Both the position numbers and the translations under genes were made by a program. From Salaquimonas sp. (GTDB taxonomy: Bacteria; Pseudomonadota; Alphaproteobacteria; Rhizobiales; Rhizobiaceae): a DNA stretch of 43,331 nt. The notes under the pieces were generated by a model, which was given only the letters and a program-made list of their open reading frames with translations, was not told the DNA's origin and ran no database searches. Numbering within the stretch: the first letter of the stretch is position 1; every line of letters starts with the position of its first letter. Location of the stretch: the NCBI GenBank assembly GCA_028289365.1, contig JANQQM010000102.1, positions 1 to 43,331 on the forward strand, written 5' to 3'. Below, piece after piece: positions 8,857 through 17,476 of the stretch.

Positions 8857-10338
8857 ATGCTTGCAAATACCCCCTTACCCAGCAATTCCCGTGACCGGTC
8901 AGATCATGCACCGGCAATTGTTTGGTTCCGCGATGATTTACGCGTAGCCGATAATCCGGCACTGGAATATGCAGCCGGCCAGAACCGGCCTGTTATTCCT
9001 TTGTTCATTTTCGAAACCAATCTACCCGAGCACGCTCAACCGGGTGGCGCGCAAAAATGGATACTGCACCACGCCCTGAAAAGCCTGGATGCCAATCTGA
9101 AAACGCTGGGAACAAGACTGATACTGGCCGAAGGCGACGCCCTCCAGATCTTGCAGGGAATTGTTACCCGGCAAGGTGCCCGAAGCGTCTACTGGAACAG
9201 GCGCTACACCCAACATGGGATCAAGACGGACACGAACATAAAATCCACACTCGCAGGTGATGGGCTTGAAGCAAGAAGCTTCCAGGCGACCCTTCTGCAT
9301 GAACCCACGAAACTGCTGACCGCTGCCGGAGGACCCTTCAAAGTCTACAGCCCGTTTTGGCGGGCATTCGAACGCCAGCCGGCGCCGCGTCCGGTACTAC
9401 CCAAGCCGATACAGATAACCGGAATTGACGAAATAAGTTCGCCGGAGATTGACGATTTTGCGCTGCTTCCGTCCAAACCCGACTGGGCTTCAGGGCTTCG
9501 CGAGACCTGGGATGCTACCGAATCCGGCGCGCAGGATTGCCTTGGTGATTTCATCACGAATGGCCTGCATGGCTATGCCAAAGGCCGCGATATTCCGGCA
9601 AAGAAAAATGTTTCGCGCCTCTCGCCCTATCTTCGCTACGGCCTGGTGTCGCCCTATCAGCTTTGGCATGCCGCTGTTGAGGCGGATGCACCGGAAAACG
9701 ACAAGCTGAAATTCTGCAAGGAACTGGTATGGCGGGAATTCTCTTATCACTTGCTCTATCACTTCCCTTCGCTTGGTTGGCAGAACTTCAATTCCAGTTT
9801 TGACGATTTTCCCTGGTTGAAAGACTCACAGGATTTGACGGCATGGCAGAAGGGCAAGACCGGATATCCCTTGGTAGATGCCGGGATGCGGGAACTCTGG
9901 CATACCGGATACATGCACAACCGGGTGCGAATGGTAACCGCCTCCTTCCTGGTCAAGCATCTAATGGTGGATTGGCGTGTCGGCGAACGCTGGTTCTGGG
10001 ACACGCTCGTGGATGCCGATCCGGCCAGCAACACGGCAAGCTGGCAATGGGTGGCCGGCTCCGGTGCCGATGCGGCGCCCTATTTCCGGATTTTCAATCC
10101 GATCATACAGGGAAAGAAATTCGATCCTGACGGGACTTACATCAGGAAATGGGTGCCGGAACTTTCCGGGTTGCCGGACAAATACCTTCACGAACCCTGG
10201 CTTGCACCAGAGAACATATTAAGAGAAGCAGAGATACAAATGGGCATTTCCTATCCATTTCCGATTGTCGATCACAAGGCCGCTCGAGACCGCGCGCTCG
10301 ATGCTTACAAGAACCTCAAGAAAGAATACGCAATATGA
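8857..10338 (+). CDS. phrB: Deoxyribodipyrimidine photolyase
   Basis: A 493-residue class I photolyase/cryptochrome-family flavoprotein that uses blue light to split UV-induced cyclobutane pyrimidine dimers. The N-terminal antenna-binding Rossmann domain opens with IVWFRDDLRVADNPAL. The FAD-binding helical domain has KELVWREFSYHLLYHFP, GYPLVDAGMRELWHTGYMHNR and TASWQWVAGSGADAAPYFRIFNP, the hallmark of active photolyases with Trp and Asn in the right places. Length is normal. The ATG at 8857 has only a weak ribosome site. The stop overlaps the next start (ATGA), so it is translationally coupled to the FAD oxidoreductase gene. An ECF11-like promoter lies upstream, which places it in a photo-oxidative-stress operon. 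Confidence 0.95.
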   Translation: MLANTPLPSNSRDRSDHAPAIVWFRDDLRVADNPALEYAAGQNRPVIPLFIFETNLPEHAQPGGAQKWILHHALKSLDANLKTLGTRLILAEGDALQILQGIVTRQGARSVYWNRRYTQHGIKTDTNIKSTLAGDGLEARSFQATLLHEPTKLLTAAGGPFKVYSPFWRAFERQPAPRPVLPKPIQITGIDEISSPEIDDFALLPSKPDWASGLRETWDATESGAQDCLGDFITNGLHGYAKGRDIPAKKNVSRLSPYLRYGLVSPYQLWHAAVEADAPENDKLKFCKELVWREFSYHLLYHFPSLGWQNFNSSFDDFPWLKDSQDLTAWQKGKTGYPLVDAGMRELWHTGYMHNRVRMVTASFLVKHLMVDWRVGERWFWDTLVDADPASNTASWQWVAGSGADAAPYFRIFNPIIQGKKFDPDGTYIRKWVPELSGLPDKYLHEPWLAPENILREAEIQMGISYPFPIVDHKAARDRALDAYKNLKKEYAI

Positions 10339-11657
10339 AACTGGCAGTAATCGGATCGGGAATTGCAGGCAATTCGGCCGCCCTCGCCCTGGCAAGACGC
10401 CACGATGTCACCTTGTATGAAAAGCGTGATCGCCCGGGCGGACATTCTGCAACGGTCGATCTCGACTATGACGGCGTGCACATTCCGGTAGACACCGGTT
10501 TCATTGTCTACAATACCAATAATTACCCGCTGCTCACAAAGCTGTTTGAGCATTTGGGCATTCATACCAATTCCACGACAATGAGCTTCTCGGTCTCGCT
10601 CGACCAGGGTCGCTTCGAATGGTGCGGCGACACGATTCGCACAATATTTGCACAGAAGAGCAACCTGTTCTCACCGGGCTTTTTCATGATGCTCGGAGAC
10701 ATATTGCGCTTCAATTCACTTGCAAAGCGCGATCTGGACGCCGGCACGCTGTGTGGAATTACCTTCGGGGATTACATTCGCAGCCGCGGATTTTCGACCC
10801 GCCTTCGCGATGATTATATCGTGCCGATGACTGCAGCGATCTGGTCGACACCAGCAGCACGAATGCTCGACTTTCCTGCTGAAAGTCTCGTCCGCTTCCT
10901 TGACAATCACCGGCTGATCCAACTGCGCCGGCCATGCTGGCGAACAGTAACCGGCGGCAGCAGGAATTATGTAAATGCGCTCCTGAACGAGTTTCCCGGG
11001 ACGCTATTGCTCGATAATCCGGTCGAACGGATCATCCGCCAGAACGGCAAGGTTTATGTCACAGGACAGGATGGGCACACGCGCCAGTTTGACGGGGTTG
11101 TCATGGCCTCGCATTCCGATCAGACGCTCAAGATGTTGGCTGATCGCGATCAGGAAGAAACATCTATACTGTCTTCCATTCCCTATCGTCCAAACCGCGT
11201 CTGGTTGCACAGAGACCCCTCCCTGATGCCCAGACGCAAAGATGCCTGGGCCGCCTGGAACTATCTTGGCACCAAGAAACCGGGCTCCACGCGGGAAATC
11301 ACGGTCACCTACTGGATGAACAAGCTTCAGAACATCAATACTGATTACCCGATCTTCATTACGCTCAATCCACAGACGGAACCTCGCGAAGACCTGACAT
11401 TCGCAACATTCGATTATTCGCATCCGCAATTCGACGCCGCTGCATTGGCAGCCCAGGAACGCCTTCCGGCAATTCAGGGTCGCAACAATACCTGGTATTG
11501 CGGCGCCTGGACCAGATTTGGCTTCCACGAAGACGGGCTGGCATCCGGCCTGCATGCGGCCTCGCTATTGGGCTGCGAGGCACCCTGGGAGACGGATGAT
11601 ACAATGAATATCGAAGCGATTCCGACCCAACAGGCATTATTGGAGGCAGTTGCATAG
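10335..11657 (+). CDS. FAD-dependent amine-oxidase-like protein
   Basis: A 440-residue flavoprotein. The ATG at 10335 overlaps the phr stop (ATGA); the open frame extends 186 bp into phr, but the Rossmann motif VIGSGIAGNSAALALA sits at the very N-terminus of this start. It belongs to the NAD(P)-binding/amine oxidase group usually found with DUF1365 and a cyclopropane-synthase-like methyltransferase. Known: in Rhodobacter sphaeroides, a flavoprotein of this neighbourhood type (UfaD, as I recall) desaturates an 11-methylated fatty acid on the way to furan fatty acids. Inferred: same role here, given the two genes that follow. An alternative reading is a general oxidoreductase of cyclopropane lipid metabolism. 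Confidence 0.85.
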   Translation: MKLAVIGSGIAGNSAALALARRHDVTLYEKRDRPGGHSATVDLDYDGVHIPVDTGFIVYNTNNYPLLTKLFEHLGIHTNSTTMSFSVSLDQGRFEWCGDTIRTIFAQKSNLFSPGFFMMLGDILRFNSLAKRDLDAGTLCGITFGDYIRSRGFSTRLRDDYIVPMTAAIWSTPAARMLDFPAESLVRFLDNHRLIQLRRPCWRTVTGGSRNYVNALLNEFPGTLLLDNPVERIIRQNGKVYVTGQDGHTRQFDGVVMASHSDQTLKMLADRDQEETSILSSIPYRPNRVWLHRDPSLMPRRKDAWAAWNYLGTKKPGSTREITVTYWMNKLQNINTDYPIFITLNPQTEPREDLTFATFDYSHPQFDAAALAAQERLPAIQGRNNTWYCGAWTRFGFHEDGLASGLHAASLLGCEAPWETDDTMNIEAIPTQQALLEAVA

Positions 11658-11683
11658 CAGTTTTACGCAACGCACATCGGACC

Positions 11684-12526
11684 ATGGCACGAGAAACCCA
11701 CAAGGAAACAAATAAGCCAGCTTTGTCGCTCTTTACCGGAAAGGTGATGCATGCCCGCCTGGCACCGGTTTCCCACCGCTTCAGCTACAAGATGACATCC
11801 ATGCTGATCGACCTTGATCGGCTCTCGGAAGCAGACAAGCAAACTGCGATATTTTCCGTGAATCGCGCCAACCTTGTTGCCTTTCACGAAAGGCATCATG
11901 GCCCCAGAGATGGAAGCTCGCTTCGTACCCATATTGACGCGATCAATGCAAAAGCGGGATTGGACCGCCCGGCCCGCATAGAATTGCTCTGTTATCCGAC
12001 CGTACTGGGCTACACGTTCAATCCCTTGTCGGTCTATTTCTGCTATGACGAAAATGAAACCGTCACCGCGCTTGTCTATCAGGTCCACAACACGTTTGGC
12101 CAAAGCCACAGCTATGTCGAACCTGTACTCCCCGGACAGGTCTCGCCAGCCGGAATACGTCAAAGCCGGGCGAAGTGCTTCTATGTATCTCCCTTCATGG
12201 AAATGGACATGACCTACAGGTTCCGGATCCGCCCGCCAACGGACACGGTAGCCCTCAGGATTCTCGAGTTCGATCAGACCAAGCCAGTCCTGTCTGCCAC
12301 ATTCCACGGGACCAGGAATCCGGCGAATCTGAATCAGTTTCTACGTTCGGTCTTGCAAACCATTGGAATTACGTGGAAAGTAACCGCCGGAATTCATTTT
12401 GAGGCATTGCGTTTGTGGCTCAAAGGCTTGCGGCCCTTCGACAGGCCGGAACCTCCACTGCCCGAAAGTTTTCCGGAAACACTAAATACCGGGCACTGGA
12501 ACCGCCCGGTCGAGGAGAAAGCTTAG
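11684..12526 (+). CDS. DUF1365 protein
   Basis: A 280-residue protein of the DUF1365 family. Recognisable features are LFTGKVMHARLAPVSHRF near the start, LLCYPTVLGYTFNPLSVYFCYD in the middle and KCFYVSPFMEMDM. It follows the flavoprotein by 26 bp and precedes the methyltransferase by 18 bp, in the usual conserved order. Family function was long unknown. In the furan-fatty-acid pathway of Rhodobacter one step inserts oxygen into the ring (UfaO), and a member of this gene neighbourhood was implicated; assigning that step to this protein is my inference. It may act at the membrane with the lipid substrate, but no clear membrane helices are present. Confidence 0.85.
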   Translation: MARETHKETNKPALSLFTGKVMHARLAPVSHRFSYKMTSMLIDLDRLSEADKQTAIFSVNRANLVAFHERHHGPRDGSSLRTHIDAINAKAGLDRPARIELLCYPTVLGYTFNPLSVYFCYDENETVTALVYQVHNTFGQSHSYVEPVLPGQVSPAGIRQSRAKCFYVSPFMEMDMTYRFRIRPPTDTVALRILEFDQTKPVLSATFHGTRNPANLNQFLRSVLQTIGITWKVTAGIHFEALRLWLKGLRPFDRPEPPLPESFPETLNTGHWNRPVEEKA

Positions 12527-12544
12527 GCGGGGAGTCGAATCGCC

Positions 12545-13804
12545 ATGGCAGTTGCTGGTGAATTCAAGGGACCGGATTCCGGCGATCCGGTCATTGTTAC
12601 GCGTGAGAATCTACCTGAGGTAACCAGGGGACTATCATTATACTCAAGGCTCGCATTGCGGGCGCTCACGGGCCTGGAAAAAGGCTCGTTGACATTGCAG
12701 GTACCAGATGGGCATCGCTATCATTTTGATGCTGCGGAGGATGGGCCCGATGCGGAACTCATCCTGAATAACTGGCGTCTGCCCCGTCGATCCTTTGTTG
12801 GCGGCACGGTTGGCGTTGCCGAAAGCTACATGGACGGAGATTGGGACAGCCCGGATGTGACGGCATTCCTGGCTCTCTTTGTCGTCAATGAGAAGCTTGG
12901 TGAAGAGCTTTCGACCGCAAACTGGCTCAACAACGCCATTACGAAGGTCCGCCATTGGTTCAACGACAACACCCATACCGGTTCCAAGCGGAACATCGCT
13001 GCCCATTATGATCTGGGTAATGAATTTTACGCCCGTTGGCTGGATTCAACCATGACCTATTCGTCTGCATTGTTCGAGAAGGGAACCAATTCCCTGTCAG
13101 CAGCCCAGACGGCCAAATATAATTCGCTTGCCAGAAATGCAGACATGAATGAAGGCCATCATGTGCTGGAGATTGGCTGCGGCTGGGGCGGATTTGCTGA
13201 ATTTGCTGCCAAGGAAATCGGTTGCCGTGTTACCGGTCTGACGATCAGTCGCGAACAGCTCGAATTTGCCAAGGAACGGATTTTTCGTCAGGGCCTGAAC
13301 GAGAAAGTCGATCTCAAATTCCAGGATTACCGGGACGAAACCGGCGTCTATGACCGCATCGCTTCGATAGAGATGTTCGAGGCAGTCGGCGAAAAATACT
13401 GGCCCGCCTATTTCGGCAAGGTTCGCGATTGCCTGAAAACCGGCGGCAAGGCCGGGCTTCAGATTATCACCATCGCCGACCGCGGATTTGAGTATTACAA
13501 GCGCAACCCGGATTTCATTCAGCGCTACATATTCCCCGGTGGCATGCTGCCGCCGCCCAAAATTCTTTCAAGCCTCAGCAATGAAGCCAATTTGCAGCAG
13601 GTATCCGAGCGTATCTTCGGGCACGACTACGCACGAACCCTGGCAGAATGGCGCGAGCGGTTTCGGTCCACCTGGAACGAAATACGGCCGATGGGATTCG
13701 ATACGCGCTTCAAGCGCATGTGGGAGTTCTACCTGCACTATTGCGAAGCAGGCTTTTCGTCCGGTCGCATCGACGTTCGGCAGATCTTCTACCAGCGGCA
13801 GTAA
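12545..13804 (+). CDS. cfa: Cyclopropane-fatty-acyl-phospholipid synthase family methyltransferase
   Basis: A 419-residue SAM-dependent methyltransferase acting on unsaturated acyl chains of membrane phospholipids. The start has a clear ribosome site (GGGGAG). An N-terminal lipid-binding region is followed by the family block NIAAHYDLGNEFYARWLDSTMTYSSALF (written here only to locate it near residue 155), the SAM site VLEIGCGWGGFAEFA and SIEMFEAVGEKYWPAYF. The C-terminus keeps FIQRYIFPGG. Two related activities are possible: classical cyclopropane synthase, or the UfaM-type methyltransferase that makes the branched precursor of furan fatty acids. The preceding FAD and DUF1365 genes favour the second. 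Confidence 0.9.
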   Translation: MAVAGEFKGPDSGDPVIVTRENLPEVTRGLSLYSRLALRALTGLEKGSLTLQVPDGHRYHFDAAEDGPDAELILNNWRLPRRSFVGGTVGVAESYMDGDWDSPDVTAFLALFVVNEKLGEELSTANWLNNAITKVRHWFNDNTHTGSKRNIAAHYDLGNEFYARWLDSTMTYSSALFEKGTNSLSAAQTAKYNSLARNADMNEGHHVLEIGCGWGGFAEFAAKEIGCRVTGLTISREQLEFAKERIFRQGLNEKVDLKFQDYRDETGVYDRIASIEMFEAVGEKYWPAYFGKVRDCLKTGGKAGLQIITIADRGFEYYKRNPDFIQRYIFPGGMLPPPKILSSLSNEANLQQVSERIFGHDYARTLAEWRERFRSTWNEIRPMGFDTRFKRMWEFYLHYCEAGFSSGRIDVRQIFYQRQ

Positions 13805-13805
13805 C

Positions 13806-13823
13806 AATTACCCTGTTGTAATT
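13806..13823. terminator. Short hairpin between convergent cfa and SDR genes
   Basis: AATTAC (13806-13811) pairs with GTAATT (13818-13823) in the 34-bp gap between convergent genes. It is short and lacks a T run, so it is only a possible bidirectional stop. Confidence 0.25.
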
Positions 13824-13838
13824 AGGTGCCTTAGGGCG

Positions 13839-14627
13839 TCATTCAGCACGCCCGATCCCCGTTTGTCGTGACACCAACCAGAAATACAATCGGTAAGGCA
13901 GCAGGTTGATTGCCTTCAGGATGTAGGTGAACCGCTTGGGAAAGGTAACGTCAAACGCATCCGATTTCAGGCCTTGGGCGAACGCCTCCGCGGCATCGTC
14001 CGCTTCCATGAGGAACGGCATTGCAAAATCGTTTTTGTCCGTTGCAGGTGTCTTCACGAAACCGGGTGTGACGATCTGAATTCGGATGTTAAGTGGATCA
14101 AGATCGAACTTCAGGCTTTCCGCCATATTGATCAATGCAGCCTTCGTCGCACCATAAGCAGCGCTCTTTGGCAAACCGCCATAACCGGCAGACGACGAGA
14201 CGATTGCGATCTGACCCTTCCCGGTTGATTTCATGGCATCGATCGACGGCAGCAACCCGTTCAGCACACCGGAAAAATTCAGCGCAATACTTTTTTCAAA
14301 TGTGGAAAACTCCAGGTTCGAGCCCCGTATCGGAAGGAACATTCCGGCATTGAAAATGGCAAGAATGAGGCATCCTGATTCGCGGGTGATTCTGGATACA
14401 GCAGCCAGATTCGCATCCCGATCGGTCACATCGAGCGGCAGCGCAATGATCTTTCCCTCGCCGGAATACTCGCTCGCCAGGCTCTCAAGCGCTTCTTCCG
14501 AACGCGCGCTCGCATAGACCGTATAGCCCTCATTTGCGAGTTTTTTGGCCAATTCACGCCCGATTCCAGTACTTGCGCCCGTTATCCAGGCCGCTCCATC
14601 CTCTGGTTTTGCATGATAAAGACCCAA
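13839..14627 (-). CDS. Short-chain dehydrogenase/reductase
   Basis: A 262-residue NAD(P)-dependent SDR. The start is a TTG at 14627 with AGGGAA upstream at good spacing; no in-frame ATG lies near the N-terminus. The nucleotide motif is ITGASTGIGRELAKKLA, the structural motif IFNAG, and the catalytic set is Ser (IVSSSAGYGG) with Tyr and Lys (AAYGATKAA). The C-terminus ends in a hydrophobic segment (ILKAINLLPYRLYFWLV), suggesting membrane association and a lipid substrate. It is convergent with cfa. An SDR also belongs to the RpoE-controlled cluster of Rhodobacter sphaeroides, so a role in lipid peroxide or aldehyde reduction is plausible but inferred. Confidence 0.88.
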   Translation of the reverse strand: MGLYHAKPEDGAAWITGASTGIGRELAKKLANEGYTVYASARSEEALESLASEYSGEGKIIALPLDVTDRDANLAAVSRITRESGCLILAIFNAGMFLPIRGSNLEFSTFEKSIALNFSGVLNGLLPSIDAMKSTGKGQIAIVSSSAGYGGLPKSAAYGATKAALINMAESLKFDLDPLNIRIQIVTPGFVKTPATDKNDFAMPFLMEADDAAEAFAQGLKSDAFDVTFPKRFTYILKAINLLPYRLYFWLVSRQTGIGRAE

Positions 14628-14762
14628 GATAGGTTCCCTGTTGGCTGGGACCGTTGGGCGGTAAAGAGGTCAATTCCGGACGAGAAGGGACGCGGCGAAG
14701 CACGCCCCTTCCGTCGCCTCAGTGCGCAGGCCCGACCGGTGAGAACCGGGCCCACATCATGT
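14628..14762. other. Gap with two inverted repeats
   Basis: Between the SDR start and the chrR stop there are two nested inverted repeats: GAAGGG/CCCTTC and GGCCCG/CGGGCC. Neither is followed by a T run on either strand. They may end the chrR message or be remnants of repeats. No ECF promoter motif is visible here. Confidence 0.3.
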
Positions 14763-15446
14763 TTACCGACCGAAAATGTCCGAAAAAAGTTGAGTCATTG
14801 AGCCTGTTAATTTCAACGGCGCAGTTGTGATCGCCAGACAGATACAGGTCTCTCCAGGATCGGCGATTGGCCGATGATCATCGCTCTCGTCTGCCGCAGC
14901 AATATCACCGCGAACATAGTGTCCGTCGACATCCGAGAACCCGCCGCTCAGGACGAGTGTCAGTTCCGAACCGCCATGGGTATGAGCAGGCATTGCACGG
15001 CCCGCACGGATCCAAAGCAGCTCCGCTTCGCAACCATCCCACTCACCAATCGAGAACTCCTTGAAACCCGGGAGCTTGGTCCGCCATGGAACATCCTCAG
15101 CGGTGAAGCCAGTGAAATTTTGTAGGCTCTTCGGGAATATCGAACAGTTCCGTCCGCTGGAAATCTCGGCAAGCGGCGCAGGCGCGTCACTTCCCACGAT
15201 TTGATCGAACATCTTTTTCCGACTCAAAAGCGGAGCAGACTCAATATTCTCCATTTGTACGCCGGCAACTGCCTCCATGCCGCGCACAAGCGTACGGCTG
15301 TCGTCACGCATCTCAAGATGCGCTTCCACCATGGTGTTGACTGGCACCGGCAGAGAGCCCGAGACATAGTGGGAAAGCAGCGTATCCAGCATGTCCGCGC
15401 TCTTTTCGGAGATGCCTATGCTTTGCCCTTCGGATTCGTTTTTCAT
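14763..15446 (-). CDS. chrR: ChrR-type cupin anti-sigma factor with eroded zinc site
   Basis: A ChrR-family protein. I prefer the ATG at 15446 (AGGA 9 bp upstream) over that at 15503; this gives 227 residues, near the usual ~215. In Rhodobacter, ChrR holds sigma RpoE inactive until singlet oxygen appears. Its N-terminal anti-sigma domain binds zinc through H6, H31, C35 and C38. Here the region reads VEAHLEMRDDSRTL: H31 is kept, C35 is Arg, C38 is Ser, and no His is found at position 6. The C-terminal cupin keeps its ligands (AHTHGGSE and DDHRP) and the Cys pair of TCICLA. The usual partner gene rpoE is absent on both sides. It may still bind a sigma factor encoded elsewhere, or have become a cupin sensor with another partner. 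Confidence 0.82.
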   Translation of the reverse strand: MKNESEGQSIGISEKSADMLDTLLSHYVSGSLPVPVNTMVEAHLEMRDDSRTLVRGMEAVAGVQMENIESAPLLSRKKMFDQIVGSDAPAPLAEISSGRNCSIFPKSLQNFTGFTAEDVPWRTKLPGFKEFSIGEWDGCEAELLWIRAGRAMPAHTHGGSELTLVLSGGFSDVDGHYVRGDIAAADESDDHRPIADPGETCICLAITTAPLKLTGSMTQLFSDIFGR

Positions 15447-15538
15447 TTCATCAATTCCTGTCGGCCTATAGCCTGTCATGTCCATTTTCTGCCATTGCCG
15501 CAATGTACGGAATGAAGACAGAATTCATCTTGTTACCA

Positions 15539-15568
15539 CCAATACGCTTTCGCTAGGGAAACGGATCA
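15539..15568 (-). promoter_or_regulatory. RpoE/ECF11-like promoter of chrR
   Basis: On the minus strand TGATCC (15568-15563), an 18-bp spacer and TATTGG (15544-15539). It matches the phr promoter in both boxes and in spacing, and lies between the DUF2478 gene and chrR. The transcript would carry a leader of roughly 80 nt to the preferred start. Confidence 0.6.
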
Positions 15569-15598
15569 CAAAAACGGATATTTTTTTAAATACTTGCA

Positions 15599-16141
15599 TC
15601 ATGCAACCATTTGACCCGTCCGAAGCTGTTTTACGGCCTCAATTGCCCAATCCTGGACGATTTTTTGGTCAGGCTGCAGACTTGCGAATTCCGGCCCGCA
15701 AAATGCCTCCCATGCTTCGAAATAGTTTCGCCGGACGGCAACCAGGACCGGAATATCAAGTTCCATCGCCCGTACAATGACGGATCGCAATCCCTGCCCT
15801 TCGGCCTCGCTTTTGCCAAATCGGTTCAAAATCAGCAACTCGGTTGTCTCGTCCAGCCTCTGTTCCATGCGTCCGCAGGCTTCCGTCAGTGCCTGGATAT
15901 CGAGCCGGCAACCACGAGCGCCTGGACCCAATGGCTGGGAAATCCTGAGGCTTTCGCGGCGCGAGATATCCTCCAGCCACATTTCGGAACGGGAATTTTC
16001 GCCAACATTAGAGACATGCTGAACATAACCCTCCAGCCGTACGCCTTCATCCCCAAGCGTCTTCGACACAGCCTTCAACACTGCATCGGCCTCGCCAAGT
16101 TCCTCAAACACGACCGCGGCTAGCAAACTGGATCCGCTCAA
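15599..16141 (-). CDS. DUF2478 protein
   Basis: A 180-residue DUF2478 family protein. It begins SSLLAAVVFEELGEADAVLKAV and contains LDETTELLILNRFGKSEAEGQGLR, a pattern shared with P-loop-derived NTPase-like proteins linked to molybdate transport in other genomes. The canonical P-loop Lys is not visible, so nucleotide binding is doubtful. The only start before an upstream in-frame stop is a TTG at 16141, with AGGAAG unusually close to it; a later TTG is possible. No molybdate genes are adjacent here. It lies upstream of chrR in the same direction but is separated from it by that gene's own promoter. Confidence 0.75.
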   Translation of the reverse strand: MSGSSLLAAVVFEELGEADAVLKAVSKTLGDEGVRLEGYVQHVSNVGENSRSEMWLEDISRRESLRISQPLGPGARGCRLDIQALTEACGRMEQRLDETTELLILNRFGKSEAEGQGLRSVIVRAMELDIPVLVAVRRNYFEAWEAFCGPEFASLQPDQKIVQDWAIEAVKQLRTGQMVA

Positions 16142-16426
16142 CTTCCTGATCCTTCAGACATCGCTCTGGTTCCGCAGATTATCACGATCTCCCGAAACCG
16201 CCCGAATTGGAGGATATAGCCAGATCATCACAAGCTTCAAGTAATCCTCAGCACAGATTCGGCTTCAATTTACTGTCAGGGAATTTTATTTCCGGATTCA
16301 GCATATAGCCGCCTCGATTTTTGCTTCCCGCAAATACACAAAAAATCTATGAACCGGCGATTCCATTTGAACAAGAAACAATCTAGGGTCCATGCACGTT
16401 AGCATAGATACAGTCCGGGGTAGCAA

Positions 16427-17464
16427 ATGATCCGAAATTCAACGCTTGCAACAATCGGCAATACGCCATTGATCAAACTCAAGGCCGCCTCGGAGGCCAC
16501 GGGTTGCACAATTCTTGGCAAGGCAGAGTTCATGAACCCCGGCCAATCGGTCAAGGATCGTGCGGGCCTTTTCATTATTGAAGACGCAATTGCCAGTGGC
16601 GATTTGAAGCCGGGGGGGATTGTCGTGGAAGGAACCGCAGGCAATACCGGCATTGGCTTGTCGGTCGTCGCCAACGCCATGGGTTTCCGTACGGTGATTG
16701 TGATTCCCGAAACCCAAAGCCAGGAAAAGAAGGATACGCTCAGATTGATGGGCGCTAACCTGATCGAGGTTCCTGCTGTTCCCTACAGAAACCCGAACAA
16801 CTACGTGAAGGTTTCCGGCCGCCTTGCCGAGCAGCTGAACAAGACCGACCCCAATGGCGCGATCTGGGCCCAGCAGTTTGACAACACTGCCAATCGTGAT
16901 GGTCACGTGCGCACGACTGCCCAGGAAATCTGGCGCGATACGGATGGCAAGGTCGACGGGTTTGTCTCCGCCGTCGGTACCGGTGGCACGCTGGCAGGCG
17001 TCAGTATCGGTCTCAAGGAGCATAACAAGGACATCAAGATCGCCGTCGCCGACCCAATGGGCTCGGCCATCTATTCCTGGTATGCCAATGGCGAACTCAA
17101 GGCGGAAGGCAACTCGATAACAGAAGGGATCGGTCAGGGCAGAATAACGGCAAATCTGGAAGATGCGATTGTCGACATGGCCTATCAGATCCCCGATCCC
17201 GAGGCCTTCCCGATCGTCTATGATCTGTTGGAACATGAAGGGCTCTGCATGGGTGGCTCGACCGGCATCAACATAGCCGGGGCCATGAGATTGGCCCGTG
17301 AACTGGGTCCCGGCCATACCATCGTGACCATCCTGTGTGACTTTGGATCACGCTATCAGTCGAAACTCTATAATCCCGAATTCCTGCGCTCCAAGGACTT
17401 GCCCGTACCGAAATGGCTGGAAAATAATTGGGATATCGAAGTTCCGTTTGAACCAGTCGACTAG
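16427..17464 (+). CDS. cysK: Cysteine synthase A
   Basis: A 345-residue PLP enzyme that converts O-acetylserine and sulfide to cysteine. The PLP lysine lies in NPGQSVKDRAG, the phosphate loop is VGTGGTLAG, the substrate Asn loop is EGTAGNTGIG and the C-terminal Ser region is MGGSTGINIAG. It is slightly longer than the E. coli enzyme, with extra C-terminal residues typical of the alphaproteobacterial type. GGGGTAG precedes the start. The 285 bp upstream are non-coding and must contain its promoter; I see no T-box or SAM riboswitch there. Confidence 0.94.
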   Translation: MIRNSTLATIGNTPLIKLKAASEATGCTILGKAEFMNPGQSVKDRAGLFIIEDAIASGDLKPGGIVVEGTAGNTGIGLSVVANAMGFRTVIVIPETQSQEKKDTLRLMGANLIEVPAVPYRNPNNYVKVSGRLAEQLNKTDPNGAIWAQQFDNTANRDGHVRTTAQEIWRDTDGKVDGFVSAVGTGGTLAGVSIGLKEHNKDIKIAVADPMGSAIYSWYANGELKAEGNSITEGIGQGRITANLEDAIVDMAYQIPDPEAFPIVYDLLEHEGLCMGGSTGINIAGAMRLARELGPGHTIVTILCDFGSRYQSKLYNPEFLRSKDLPVPKWLENNWDIEVPFEPVD

Positions 17465-17476
17465 GCAATCACCTTC

